DNA of 53,739 nt from Candidatus Glassbacteria bacterium. Its GTDB lineage: Bacteria > Gemmatimonadota > Glassbacteria > GWA2-58-10. The notes beneath the pieces are model-generated. The model searched no databases. It had not been told where the DNA came from and worked only from the letters and a program-made list of their open reading frames with translations. Below, piece by piece: positions 7,617 through 16,014 of the stretch. Location of the stretch: the NCBI GenBank assembly GCA_019456185.1, contig VRUH01000005.1, positions 1 to 53,739 on the forward strand, written 5' to 3'. Both the position numbers and the translations under genes were made by a program. Position 1 is the first letter of the stretch. Every line of letters begins with the position of its first letter.

Positions 7617-8723
7617 TCAGAAAGCCAGCCCCAGGCTGAACAGGTGGACCGCATTCAGCCGTCCCCAGTGGCGCCAGGCATAGTCGATATGGCCGCGGAA
7701 GAGGATGAAGTCGTAACCGATACCGCCGCCGGCCGACAGCCCGCGCAGGCGGTCCGCGGACTCGAGCCCGGTTTCATCGCCGCGCAATTCCCAGCCCGCG
7801 CGAAGAGCGGTGGAAAGGTTGTCGTCGATCCTGTACGCCAGCTCGGTGCCGACACTCCAGCTCACTGGCATGTTGTTGTTTTCGTTGACCTCGGCCGCGG
7901 CGAGCCAGGCGTGGGATTCGCCCTGCTGGAGGACATAGCTCAGCCCGATATGGAAACTGGTCGGCAGTTTGAAACTGGTGGCCCGCAGCAGGCCCTCGCG
8001 GTCCTGGCGCGCGATATTACTGCCGGGGTAGAGTTCCTCGGGATCGACTCCGATTTTGAGTCCGTTGCCGCTGAAAGCCAGATTACCGCCGATATTGCGG
8101 ATCAGGAACGCCAGGCGGATCTCGCGGCCGGCCAGTTCGGTATGGTAGTTGGTGCCGATATCGAACGCAATCGTGCTCTGGGAGTTGCCCGCGATATCCT
8201 CGTGGATCCCCTTGACATTGATCCCGGCGCTGGCCCGGTCGCTGAAATTCCAGGCCAGGGCCACTCCGGCCTGCATGCTGTAGCTGCCGAACGTTGCGCC
8301 CGTGCCGCCCGGCTGGCTGACCGTGGTAATCTCCTGCTCGCCCATCGTCAACACGCCCATCAGCCCGCCCAACACCAGCTTGCCCCCGGCCAGGGGGGCG
8401 GCCGCGGCGGCGTAAGTGTAGGTTACGTCCAGCGGCTGGTTGGAGACCGTGAGGAGTACCTCGGGGCCGGTCAGGAAACCCAGTCCGGCGGGGTTCCACC
8501 AGATCGCGCTGATCTCGTCGGCCACGGCCCCGTAGGCGCCTCCCAGCGCCACTCCCCGGCTGCCTACCGGGATAGTCAGGAACTCCGCCGCGCGCGTACC
8601 GGCCTCGCTGAAATCCTCCGGAATCCCGTCGGCCGGGTTGAACGAGCCACTTCCGGCGGCGCGAAGGCCTAAAGCTGTCATCAGCAGAAGAGTAGCGAAT
8701 AATTTTGTTGTTTTCAGCGCCAT
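7617..8723 (-). CDS. PorV/UPF0164-like outer-membrane beta-barrel protein
   Basis: A 368-residue exported protein with a signal peptide (LFATLLLMTALGLRAAG). It then shows the signature of the PorV/PorQ/UPF0164 family: AAEFLTIPVGSRGVALGGAYGAVADEISAIWWNPAGL, quoted here by its key pieces VGSRGVALGGA and WWNPAGL. Alternating amphipathic strands and a terminal phenylalanine (SLGLAF) indicate an outer-membrane barrel assembled by BAM. PorV-type proteins deliver cargo with C-terminal sorting domains in type IX secretion and related systems. The frame is open to 8873, but the ATG at 8723 is followed by the signal peptide and preceded by GGGA, so it is the start. It follows the large secreted protein by 10 bases, strongly suggesting a shared transcript and function. 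Confidence 0.85.
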   Translation of the reverse strand: MALKTTKLFATLLLMTALGLRAAGSGSFNPADGIPEDFSEAGTRAAEFLTIPVGSRGVALGGAYGAVADEISAIWWNPAGLGFLTGPEVLLTVSNQPLDVTYTYAAAAAPLAGGKLVLGGLMGVLTMGEQEITTVSQPGGTGATFGSYSMQAGVALAWNFSDRASAGINVKGIHEDIAGNSQSTIAFDIGTNYHTELAGREIRLAFLIRNIGGNLAFSGNGLKIGVDPEELYPGSNIARQDREGLLRATSFKLPTSFHIGLSYVLQQGESHAWLAAAEVNENNNMPVSWSVGTELAYRIDDNLSTALRAGWELRGDETGLESADRLRGLSAGGGIGYDFILFRGHIDYAWRHWGRLNAVHLFSLGLAF

Positions 8724-8733
8724 GCTTATCCCG

Positions 8734-11700
8734 TCAGTTGATAATCGAAAACTTGCCCAGGTATTCCTCGCCGGTCCGTCTGCTTTCCACGTGGTAGTAG
8801 TAGGTCCCGCTGGCCATTTCCTGGCCGAACCGGGTGCGAAGGTCGAACCGGCGCGTGCCCCCGCCGGAATCAAACGTGCTGAACCCGCTCTCGGCCACTC
8901 CGGGGCCGTGCTCCAGCACGTTTACCAGCACGCCGCTGATCGTGTAGATCCGGATCGAGGCCTCCGGGGGCAGGCCGGTAAATAACACGGTCTTGTCGCC
9001 GGGTCCGCCGTCCAGCGCGCTGGAGACGATATACGGGTTGGGCACCACGCGTACTTTCTGCAAACGCTCGTCTTCCGGCAAGTCGGTCGCCCGCTGGAAA
9101 CGATAGACCACCCGTTGGCCGGGAACGGGACTGGTGTGTTCTCCCGACGGGTCGTTGAACTCGCAGCGCACCAGCCAGACATCACCCGCCCTCGGCCGCT
9201 GAGTGATACCGGTGACAAACAACTCCACTCCCCGCACGTAGAGCGCCATGCTGATACTGTCCGGCTTCTCCGGGTGGGCGGCGTAAACCGCGTTGGGCTG
9301 CAGCCTGTAGTCCCGCTCGGTCTTGGGGTGCACGTGGAGGCTCTGCCAGATCATGTCCTCGTGGTCGTGGGTATCCAGCGGCAGGAAACCCCAGCCATCG
9401 TCGGTGAACTGGCTGAAGCGGAGATCCACCCGGTGGGTCAGGTCGCGGACGTCGATCTCGGTGTCGCTCCGCCAGCTGATCTCGATATCGCCGGGGGCGA
9501 ATGAGGCCATGTTGCTGGTTGTGCGGGCGCTCTCGCCGGCCACGTACTCGCTGTTAAGCTGATCGATATTCATTGGCTGAAAGACCACGAACGGTGTGCC
9601 GGCGAAGCCCACCGACGCCGGAAGGGCGGTGAACCTGTACTGCGGGTGCGGGTAGGTGATCCCCGGACTGAGCACTGTCCCGGCCGAGCCGTTGATCCTC
9701 AGCGGGGCCACTTTCGCATCGGCGCGGCCGCCGCGGTACAGCTCGACCTGCCCGGAATACGTAACTCCGGCTGTGTCCGAGAGGCCGTGGAAGTGGACGG
9801 TCGAAATCCTTTCGGTACGCCCGTACGGGAAACTTTTCTCGAGCAGGGAGCCGGTTTCGACATACCCGTGCGAATCTTCCCAGTGGTAATGGAGGTTGAA
9901 CAGCCGCGTGGCCGGCCCGGCGGCCTCGATACTGTCGATCTCCAGCCAGCCGGAGTCGGGCAGCAGCCGGCCGTAGACGATCTCCACATCGCCGGCAGCC
10001 AGCGCGCCTGTCTGCGGCCTGGCCGGAGATGTAATATCCAGCACGAGATTATGGCGGTAAACCGAGCGGTTGGTTGGGTCCAGCGGGTCGGTGCGCACGG
10101 TGTCCGAGCTGCTGCCGATCGTGTCGGCGGCCAGGGTGATCGAAGTGGCCTCCAGCATCGTACCGTCACCGGCGGCCAGCAGGTTGTCGTACGTCCCGGC
10201 GCGGTAGCTGCTGGTCTGCGAGCGCGGTGTGACCTGCTGGATAAACCGCCCGGACTCGTCCTGGCGCTTGAAGCCGATATTGGACTCGATCGATTCGGCG
10301 CCGGTGTTGAACGGGTTGAAATCGTAGCTGGTGACCGTGTAGAACAGCGGGATCCCGTTGATCAGTCCGCCGATATCCTCGCCGCGGTCGGTGAAACTGA
10401 ACCTCAGGCCGGTATCGGTCCCCAGGTTCAGCACCAGCGGCCCGGAGCCGGTGAAGCCGCCCGAGGATACCGTGCGGGTAACCGTGTAGTCGGTGATATT
10501 GTTGTCCAGGTCGAACCGGGCGATCATCACCGCGTCGCCGCGCTCACCGGTCAGCGAACGGTAGACCCGGAAACCCTCGAAATCCTCCTCGCGGTAGCTG
10601 TCGATATGGGGGAACGACGGCGGGAGGCTGTCCTGGAGCGTGAGCTGTTCGGCCTGCAGCGTGCCGGCGTAGTCGTCGAACGTATTGTGCACGGGGAAAT
10701 CATCCCAGGTGATTGTCACCTGGCGGTCGCCGGGGATCAGCCGGAACTCGGGAGCAGACGGCGGCCGGGACCTGAGAAAACCGGCCTCGAAAGTGACCCG
10801 GGCAACTTCGCCCAGGGCGATAGCGCGGCTGAACTCGCCCGCGGGAGTCAGCTTGCTGAGGTCGGCGCGACGGCCGTTGAGGGCGGGAGCGTTGGCTGCA
10901 TGGCTGAAAAAGTACGCCGCCCAAATTTCTTGCCCGGTTCCTCCGGCGGGTAATTCAAACGGCCCTACGACAATATTCTGCCGCAGATCCTCCACAATTG
11001 TCGCTTCCAGGAACTCGGCGTAGGGGTCGAACTCAGGCAGCAGGGCCGCGCCGGGCTGGGCGCTGAGAATCCGGTAGGCCTCGGCGTCGCTGAACGGGTC
11101 GGGACGCTGGTCGCCGAAGGTGAACATGGTATAGAGGAAAAAACGCTCGGCCGGCAGGCTGCGCACGGATTCGGGAAACGTCAGCGGCTCGCCGGTGAGC
11201 GGATGGGTCAGCCCGGCGTCCATGATCTCGCCGAACGTCTCGTCCACCAGGCCGTTGCCGCCGGGTTCGAGCACGGTCGGGTTATCGAGACCGTCGTCCT
11301 CGGTTGGGCTGCGCAGGATCACCACGCCGTTGATCGCGGGCTGACGGCCGAAACTTTCCTCGTTGAAATCGGAGTCGTAGGCCAGGGCCAGCTGACGGGT
11401 GGGCAGGATCGCCGAGGCGTCATCGGTGGGCGAGCCGATATCGAAATCGCTCTTGAGGTCGGCCAGCGCCGCGCGGATATCGTAGGGTACTCCGCCGGGG
11501 ACCTCGGCTGGATCGACATAGGCGCTGGCGTTAGTAATGGTCCAGTTAACGAACAATATGTCCCGCTCGGCCCCGGTGCTGATAAACGCCGCCCGCCAGG
11601 CCACCTCGATTCCCAGACGGTTCGTACCCGCGCTCTGGAACACCGGCCCGCCCACGTCGGTGAAAAAACCGACCACGTCCTGGTCGCCGATCACCAGCGG

Positions 11701-12204
11701 GACATTGCGGCCGAATGTCGGGCTGTCGGGATCGTCATCGACAGCGCGGAACTCCTCGGGCCAGTTATCCAGGTCTGTGCTGCTGCTGGAGAAAAACAGC
11801 CCGGCGTCCGGGTCGCCGGTTGACCCGGCGGCGCGTCCCTCGCGCCACTCGGCGTCGTAGACCGCGCTGGTCTCGACGGTGTCGCCGTACACGCCGTCGC
11901 CGTCGGCGTCGATCACGCCCAGGATGTTGAGTCCGCTCTGGTAGATATAGTTGTTGGTGGAGCCGGAGGGCCAGAACCCCCCAGGTGCGAACGGGCTGGT
12001 GGGGTTGACCGCCAGGAACCCGGTGTTGGACAGGTAGAACGCCACGTTGTTGCCCGAACTCTGGCGCGCCTCGAAACGGGCCAGACGGGCGGTGGCGATG
12101 CGCTTGGCCTTGGGCCTGGCGGGAGCGGCGGCATCGAGCGGAGCGGCGATCAATCCGGCCAGCAGGGCCGCGAGGGCAAGGTTTATGTACGTTCCGTGTT
12201 TCAT
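8734..12204 (-). CDS. Large secreted protein with C-terminal sorting-like (type A) domain
   Basis: A 1156-residue exported protein. The signal peptide is at residues 1 to about 25 (LALAALLAGLIAAPLDAAAPA). The long middle is beta-rich, with runs of Asp/Gly and a fibronectin-III-like segment near residue 490 (PPSAPEFRLIPGDRQVTITWDD) that is followed by the phrase FEGFRVYRSLTGE. The last 90 residues carry the pattern of type IX-like C-terminal sorting domains: VRVVPNPYI, IRIYTISGVLV and GQEMASGTYYYHV, ending YLGKFSIIN. Such proteins are exported across the outer membrane and anchored or released. It lies between the TonB-dependent receptor and PorV-like genes. A TTG three codons upstream of the ATG at 12204 is an alternative start. 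Probable surface or extracellular protein, no enzymatic motif seen. Confidence 0.8.
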   Translation of the reverse strand: MKHGTYINLALAALLAGLIAAPLDAAAPARPKAKRIATARLARFEARQSSGNNVAFYLSNTGFLAVNPTSPFAPGGFWPSGSTNNYIYQSGLNILGVIDADGDGVYGDTVETSAVYDAEWREGRAAGSTGDPDAGLFFSSSSTDLDNWPEEFRAVDDDPDSPTFGRNVPLVIGDQDVVGFFTDVGGPVFQSAGTNRLGIEVAWRAAFISTGAERDILFVNWTITNASAYVDPAEVPGGVPYDIRAALADLKSDFDIGSPTDDASAILPTRQLALAYDSDFNEESFGRQPAINGVVILRSPTEDDGLDNPTVLEPGGNGLVDETFGEIMDAGLTHPLTGEPLTFPESVRSLPAERFFLYTMFTFGDQRPDPFSDAEAYRILSAQPGAALLPEFDPYAEFLEATIVEDLRQNIVVGPFELPAGGTGQEIWAAYFFSHAANAPALNGRRADLSKLTPAGEFSRAIALGEVARVTFEAGFLRSRPPSAPEFRLIPGDRQVTITWDDFPVHNTFDDYAGTLQAEQLTLQDSLPPSFPHIDSYREEDFEGFRVYRSLTGERGDAVMIARFDLDNNITDYTVTRTVSSGGFTGSGPLVLNLGTDTGLRFSFTDRGEDIGGLINGIPLFYTVTSYDFNPFNTGAESIESNIGFKRQDESGRFIQQVTPRSQTSSYRAGTYDNLLAAGDGTMLEATSITLAADTIGSSSDTVRTDPLDPTNRSVYRHNLVLDITSPARPQTGALAAGDVEIVYGRLLPDSGWLEIDSIEAAGPATRLFNLHYHWEDSHGYVETGSLLEKSFPYGRTERISTVHFHGLSDTAGVTYSGQVELYRGGRADAKVAPLRINGSAGTVLSPGITYPHPQYRFTALPASVGFAGTPFVVFQPMNIDQLNSEYVAGESARTTSNMASFAPGDIEISWRSDTEIDVRDLTHRVDLRFSQFTDDGWGFLPLDTHDHEDMIWQSLHVHPKTERDYRLQPNAVYAAHPEKPDSISMALYVRGVELFVTGITQRPRAGDVWLVRCEFNDPSGEHTSPVPGQRVVYRFQRATDLPEDERLQKVRVVPNPYIVSSALDGGPGDKTVLFTGLPPEASIRIYTISGVLVNVLEHGPGVAESGFSTFDSGGGTRRFDLRTRFGQEMASGTYYYHVESRRTGEEYLGKFSIIN

Positions 12205-12276
12205 CGTTGCCAATCGTCAAATGTATCGGGCGACGCATGGGGTCCGCCCCTACGACCGGTCTTTTTAATATCGCTT

Positions 12277-12304
12277 GTAGGGACACGGCATGCCGTGTCC
12301 CTAC
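12277..12304. repeat. 28-bp perfect palindrome (REP-like)
   Basis: GTAGGGACACGGCA followed immediately by its exact reverse complement. Just before it (about 12226-12254) lies a related but imperfect G/C element ending CCGCCCCTACGA. The GTAGGG...CCCTAC design is common among extragenic palindromes of environmental genomes; no transposase gene of the RAYT type is in the window. Confidence 0.75.
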
Positions 12305-12319
12305 GGGGCTTCGCAAACC

Positions 12320-12346
12320 ATTCCCCTATTAAGAGGGGTGCCCGCG
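12320..12346 (+). repeat. Partial copy of the C-run/G-run intergenic repeat
   Basis: Starts ATTCCCCTATTAAGAGGGGT and continues GCCCGCG, then breaks off. It matches the first half of the copy at 12444-12491 with few differences, and lacks the GGGTGTGT end. Confidence 0.65.
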
Positions 12347-12348
12347 TT

Positions 12349-12392
12349 ACACACCCCGGCGGCTGCGCCGCCACCCCTCTCGAGAGGGGAAT
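12349..12392 (-). repeat. Full copy of the C-run/G-run intergenic repeat, inverted
   Basis: Read on the minus strand: ATTCCCCTCTCGAGAGGGGT, then GGCGGCGCAGCCGCC (a second stem) and GGGGTGTGT. The element therefore forms two consecutive hairpins. Same ends as the copy at 12444-12491 with a different inner stem. Confidence 0.7.
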
Positions 12393-12443
12393 TTTTCCGC
12401 CGCTGACTCAAACATTAACCAGTTCTCGGACACCAACGTTTTT

Positions 12444-12491
12444 ATTCCCCTCTAGCTAAGAGGGGTGCCCGCGCTAGCGGGCGGGGTGTGT
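12444..12491 (+). repeat. Full copy of the C-run/G-run intergenic repeat
   Basis: ATTCCCCTCTAGCTAAGAGGGG, then TGCCCGCGCTAGCGGGC (second stem) and GGGGTGTGT. Both stems are nearly perfect. Together with the inverted copy 52 bases away this could form a large cruciform. Confidence 0.7.
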
Positions 12492-12514
12492 ACTCACTCC
12501 CGCAATAATAAAAC

Positions 12515-15500
12515 TCAGAAATCCAGCCTGATCCCCAGCCTGATCTCGCGGGGGCGCATATAGGAGCGCGGGCTATCCATCGCCGCCAGCAGGGCGGCCG
12601 TGCTCAGGGCGAACGTTTCCGTGTATTCCACCAGTCCGTCGCCGTCCACGTCCCTGATCCGGGCCAGGATCAGCCTCTCGGCCGGGTCCGGCGAGAGTTC
12701 GGCGCGCTCGGCTTCAATGGCCACACTCACCGGCTCGGGCGTGGTGGTGAACGAGGTCAGCGTGCGCTCGAGCTCGCCCAGCAGATAGCGGTCAACTCCG
12801 GGCTGGCCGGTTGTGGGGTTAACCCGGCTGGCGCGGATATTCCGGTCGTTGAACAGGTTCATCACCTCGAGGAACACGCTCAGACGCCGGTACTCGTCCA
12901 GGGGGAAACGGCGGGTGATTCTCAGGTTGGCGTAACGTACGCTGGCGGTCCGGCCGTTGTTGTTCTCGCCGGTGAGCAGGGCGCCCTGCCGGTCCACCAC
13001 CGTATAGGGCCGTCCCGAGTGGAAATGCCAGGTCAGGAACGCATCGGTATTGGCCAGGTACCCCCGCGCCCAGGTATCATTGAGGAAATCCGGCGGCAGG
13101 GTCAGCCGTGCCTGGAGGTTGAGCGAATGGGTCTGGTCCGTGTCGGTCGGCGACTGCTGGCTGGGCGGTTCCGGGTTTTTATCCTGGCCGGTGATCGGGT
13201 CGCGGATAATCTGCCGGCCGAAAGCGCGGGCGAATTCCTGCGGATCGCTGGCCGTGGAGCGGGCGAAGGTGAGCGAATAACTGGCCGTGGCCGACCAGAA
13301 CCCCTTGTGGCGGCGGCTGAAACTGATGTCGAACCCCTTGACGTTGCCGTGGTCGCCGTTGGTGGCGACAAGCAGGTTTTTGCCGAACCGGGTGCTGGAG
13401 CGACCGGTGTCGCCGGCGAGGTCGAGCAGCTGGGCCGGGGTCAGCCAGCGGTAGGCGACATTGCCGGTGATATCCTTGTTGTAGCCGACGAAATCCAGGA
13501 CGATATCCTCGGTAAGCAGGTTGGTCAGTCCAGCCTCGAAAGCGGTAGTACGGGGGATATCGAGCCGGCCGTTGCCGAAATAGTTGTTGATATTGTCGCT
13601 GGCCAGGTCCTGCTGGACATCGCGGGAAAGCAGGCTGTAATAGTCGCTGAACGCCGGGACCTGGGTGAACGTGCCATAGCTCAGCCGTAGCTGGCTTTTG
13701 TCGGTGACCGGGAAACCGACCTCGATGCGCGGGCTGAACTCGAACTTCATGCCGGGCTCATAGAGCGGGTCGCCGGGTAGCGACTCGCCGGGCACGGCGG
13801 GGAAGGCGGCGGCCGGATCGAACGCATCGAGCCGGAGACCGGTATCGAGCACCAGGTCGCCGAGATCGAGGCGGTTCTGGGCGTAGCCGGAATAGAGTTT
13901 AGGTTCCACGTGCCAGGCGTCCTGCAGCGGGCCGCCCACATAGAAGAAGTGGCGGCTGTCGATCTCCATGCGCTGCATTTCCACACCGGTCTTGAAACGG
14001 ATATAGCGGTGGAGCTGGCCGTCGTAGTCGCCCTTGACAGTCAACCGGCTCTCCCGGTCGTTGACCAGCCGAAGGGGCAGGCCGCTCTCGTTGAACAGCA
14101 GCAGCGGGTTGGCCGGGTTGTCCTGGCCGCGAAGGCCGGGCAGGGGAGTGAACGTGCTGGCGAACGGGTTGAGGAAGCCGCTGTTGTAGGCCGGGTAGTT
14201 GACACCGTCCGGCTCCAGCCCCTCGCCGGCCTGGTAAATCTGGTCAAGCCCGGTGCGATCCTCATCGATAAATTCCAGTCTGCCGAACCCGAACCCGCCG
14301 AACGTGGAACGGCCGTAGCTTTCGGCGGTCAGCACCCCGCCATGCTGGTTGTTGGTGTAGAAACTGGCGCGCAGGATCAGGTTGCTGCTGGTTTCCGCGC
14401 TCTGGGCCAGGTTCAGGTCCACGCCCACAATCGTATTGGAGGTTCTCACCCGCTCGGCGGGGTTACGGCGCGCGGGGGCGTTGAAGATATTCTCGTGCCG
14501 GTAGTAGATCCGCTGGTTACGGCTGGCCATATGGTTGGCCAGCAGCTTCAGTCCGTCGCCGACGTACCAGATGAACTTGCCGGAGAGCGAATAAACATCG
14601 CCGCTGTTGCCCGGCAGACGGGCCGGATTGGGCAGGCTGAATACACCGCCCACGTTAAGCTGACGGGTTCCGGAGGCGAAATCATCGCCCGGGGTGAGCG
14701 TGCGAACATCGGGCAGGCCGTCCCCGTTGCCGTCGCTCCAGGCTACGCTGGCGAACGAGTGGGAATCGAGGCGCTGGATGCCGGGTTCGGCCGAGTTGGC
14801 GTCCAGCACACCCACCTTGCGCGCGGCCACCGAAGACCGGTCGTAGAGTCCCAACTGCTCCAGGTAGCCGTTGAGCCGGCCCAGGAACCGGTCGTCGATT
14901 CCGCGGAAACCCCCGTCGCTCCATCCCGGACCGGTATCGGCCATCCCGCTGAGTTCCGCCGAGAGAAACAGACTGGAGAACCGGGGCAGGCCAGCCGGAA
15001 CGCTGAGTTCTCCGGAGAGTTGGTTGTAGCCGAAATCGCTGCCGCGGGGCATGGCGCCATCAGAGATAAGCTGCACTGCTCCGCCCAGATTATCGGCGCC
15101 CTCGCGGCTGATGATATTGATCACCCCGCTCTGGGCCTGGCCGTATTCGGCGTTGAACCCGCCGGTGATTACGTTGACTTCCTCCACGCTGTTCTTGCCC
15201 ACAACCAGCGGGCTGTTGTCGCTGGTCACCTTGTCGCTGAGATAGGACTGCTCGGCGTAGGCCCGCACCAGGATCCCGTCGATATAGACCGCCTCCTTGC
15301 CCAGACGGCCGCCGCGGATACTGAACCTCCCGGCCTCGTCCCCGACCACACCGGCCTTGAACGAGAGCGCCTCATTGAGCGAGTTGACCGGCATGCTTTC
15401 GCCGAAATTGCTCTGCAGGCGCTGCTTGGTCTGGACATTGTCGCGGGGCACCATCGGCTCGGGGTCGGCCTCGATAACCAGCATCTCCATCTGGAAGGTG

Positions 15501-15820
15501 GCCATCTCCATGGCGGCGTTGACCCTGGCCGTATTGCCGGCCTGGACCTGAACTCCCTCGACCACGGCGGGCGCGTATCCGGTAAAGTTGAACCGCAGCG
15601 AACGGCTGCCGGGCGGGACATTGAGGATGAAGAAGTAGCCCTCGGCATTGGTGATATTGCCCAGCGTGGTGCTCTGGACAGTCACCTGGGCGCCGGCCAT
15701 GGGAGCACCGGATTCCTTGTCGGTGACCACGCCCTCGATCTTGCCCGTGCTCTGGGAGAGGGCGGCCGCGGCGGTCAGCAGGACGAACGCTATCGAGGGC
15801 GGAAAAAGATTAGACTTCAT
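12515..15820 (-). CDS. TonB-dependent receptor with N-terminal carboxypeptidase-regulatory-like domain
   Basis: A 1101-residue outer-membrane transporter. Signal peptide at residues 1-23; a CarboxypepD_reg/SusC-type beta-sandwich at about 25-110 (GKIEGVVTDKESGAPMAGAQVTV, key pieces GVVTDKESGAP and GNITNAEGYF); then a possible TonB box near 113 (EMLVIEAD), the plug domain at about 120-240 (FSIRGGR, VYIDGI, VEEVNVITGGFNAEYGQAQSGVINI), and a C-terminal barrel ending in phenylalanine. It is larger than siderophore receptors and smaller than most SusC, and no SusD partner is present; the ligand is unknown and could be peptide or glycan. It has its own promoter 50 bases upstream and lies directly downstream of the tonB/exb genes that would energise it. 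Confidence 0.93.
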   Translation of the reverse strand: MKSNLFPPSIAFVLLTAAAALSQSTGKIEGVVTDKESGAPMAGAQVTVQSTTLGNITNAEGYFFILNVPPGSRSLRFNFTGYAPAVVEGVQVQAGNTARVNAAMEMATFQMEMLVIEADPEPMVPRDNVQTKQRLQSNFGESMPVNSLNEALSFKAGVVGDEAGRFSIRGGRLGKEAVYIDGILVRAYAEQSYLSDKVTSDNSPLVVGKNSVEEVNVITGGFNAEYGQAQSGVINIISREGADNLGGAVQLISDGAMPRGSDFGYNQLSGELSVPAGLPRFSSLFLSAELSGMADTGPGWSDGGFRGIDDRFLGRLNGYLEQLGLYDRSSVAARKVGVLDANSAEPGIQRLDSHSFASVAWSDGNGDGLPDVRTLTPGDDFASGTRQLNVGGVFSLPNPARLPGNSGDVYSLSGKFIWYVGDGLKLLANHMASRNQRIYYRHENIFNAPARRNPAERVRTSNTIVGVDLNLAQSAETSSNLILRASFYTNNQHGGVLTAESYGRSTFGGFGFGRLEFIDEDRTGLDQIYQAGEGLEPDGVNYPAYNSGFLNPFASTFTPLPGLRGQDNPANPLLLFNESGLPLRLVNDRESRLTVKGDYDGQLHRYIRFKTGVEMQRMEIDSRHFFYVGGPLQDAWHVEPKLYSGYAQNRLDLGDLVLDTGLRLDAFDPAAAFPAVPGESLPGDPLYEPGMKFEFSPRIEVGFPVTDKSQLRLSYGTFTQVPAFSDYYSLLSRDVQQDLASDNINNYFGNGRLDIPRTTAFEAGLTNLLTEDIVLDFVGYNKDITGNVAYRWLTPAQLLDLAGDTGRSSTRFGKNLLVATNGDHGNVKGFDISFSRRHKGFWSATASYSLTFARSTASDPQEFARAFGRQIIRDPITGQDKNPEPPSQQSPTDTDQTHSLNLQARLTLPPDFLNDTWARGYLANTDAFLTWHFHSGRPYTVVDRQGALLTGENNNGRTASVRYANLRITRRFPLDEYRRLSVFLEVMNLFNDRNIRASRVNPTTGQPGVDRYLLGELERTLTSFTTTPEPVSVAIEAERAELSPDPAERLILARIRDVDGDGLVEYTETFALSTAALLAAMDSPRSYMRPREIRLGIRLDF

Positions 15821-15870
15821 CGGAAACTTTCGCTGAATCGTTATTTGATGCCGGCATCGGGCGTTGAGAT

Positions 15871-15899
15871 ATTGTACGATTCACTGCTGGCAGTGTCAA
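15871..15899 (-). promoter_or_regulatory. Promoter of the TonB-dependent receptor
   Basis: TTGACA (15894-15899), 17 bases, TACAAT (15871-15876): the same two hexamers as the toxin-antitoxin promoter. The gene starts 50 bases after the -10 box. Confidence 0.75.
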
Positions 15900-15953
15900 G
15901 CATCGATTGCGCGGCCAATCAATTTCTAATCCCGCGCCTGTTGCGGAGAATAC

Positions 15954-15982
15954 AAAAAAGCGCCCCGCCGGAGACGGGGCGC
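15954..15982 (-). terminator. Rho-independent terminator after the first tonB gene
   Basis: On the minus strand a GCGCCCCG...CGGGGCGC stem with a short loop, followed by six Ts (plus-strand A-run 15954-15959). It lies 33 bases after the tonB stop and separates this gene from the receptor promoter. Confidence 0.85.
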
Positions 15983-16014
15983 TGCATTATTTCCGAAGAT
16001 ATTCAAGCCGGATA

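Larger units (their letters stand above)
12205..12514. other. Repeat-filled intergenic region
   Basis: This 310-base spacer between the TonB-dependent receptor and the large secreted protein is filled with extragenic palindromes (listed separately) and has no credible gene. Because both flanking genes point left, the repeats lie in what may be a polycistronic transcript and could form strong RNA hairpins that set the ratio of receptor to secreted protein. Confidence 0.7.

Noticed and set aside
8724-8873. 50-codon extension of the PorV-like gene
   Set aside because: It overlaps the end of the large secreted protein, has no pattern, and would bury the signal peptide.
12444-12491. Rho-independent terminator after the TonB-dependent receptor
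   Set aside because: The hairpins are strong but lack a T-run, and copies occur in both orientations, which fits a repeat element better than a dedicated terminator.
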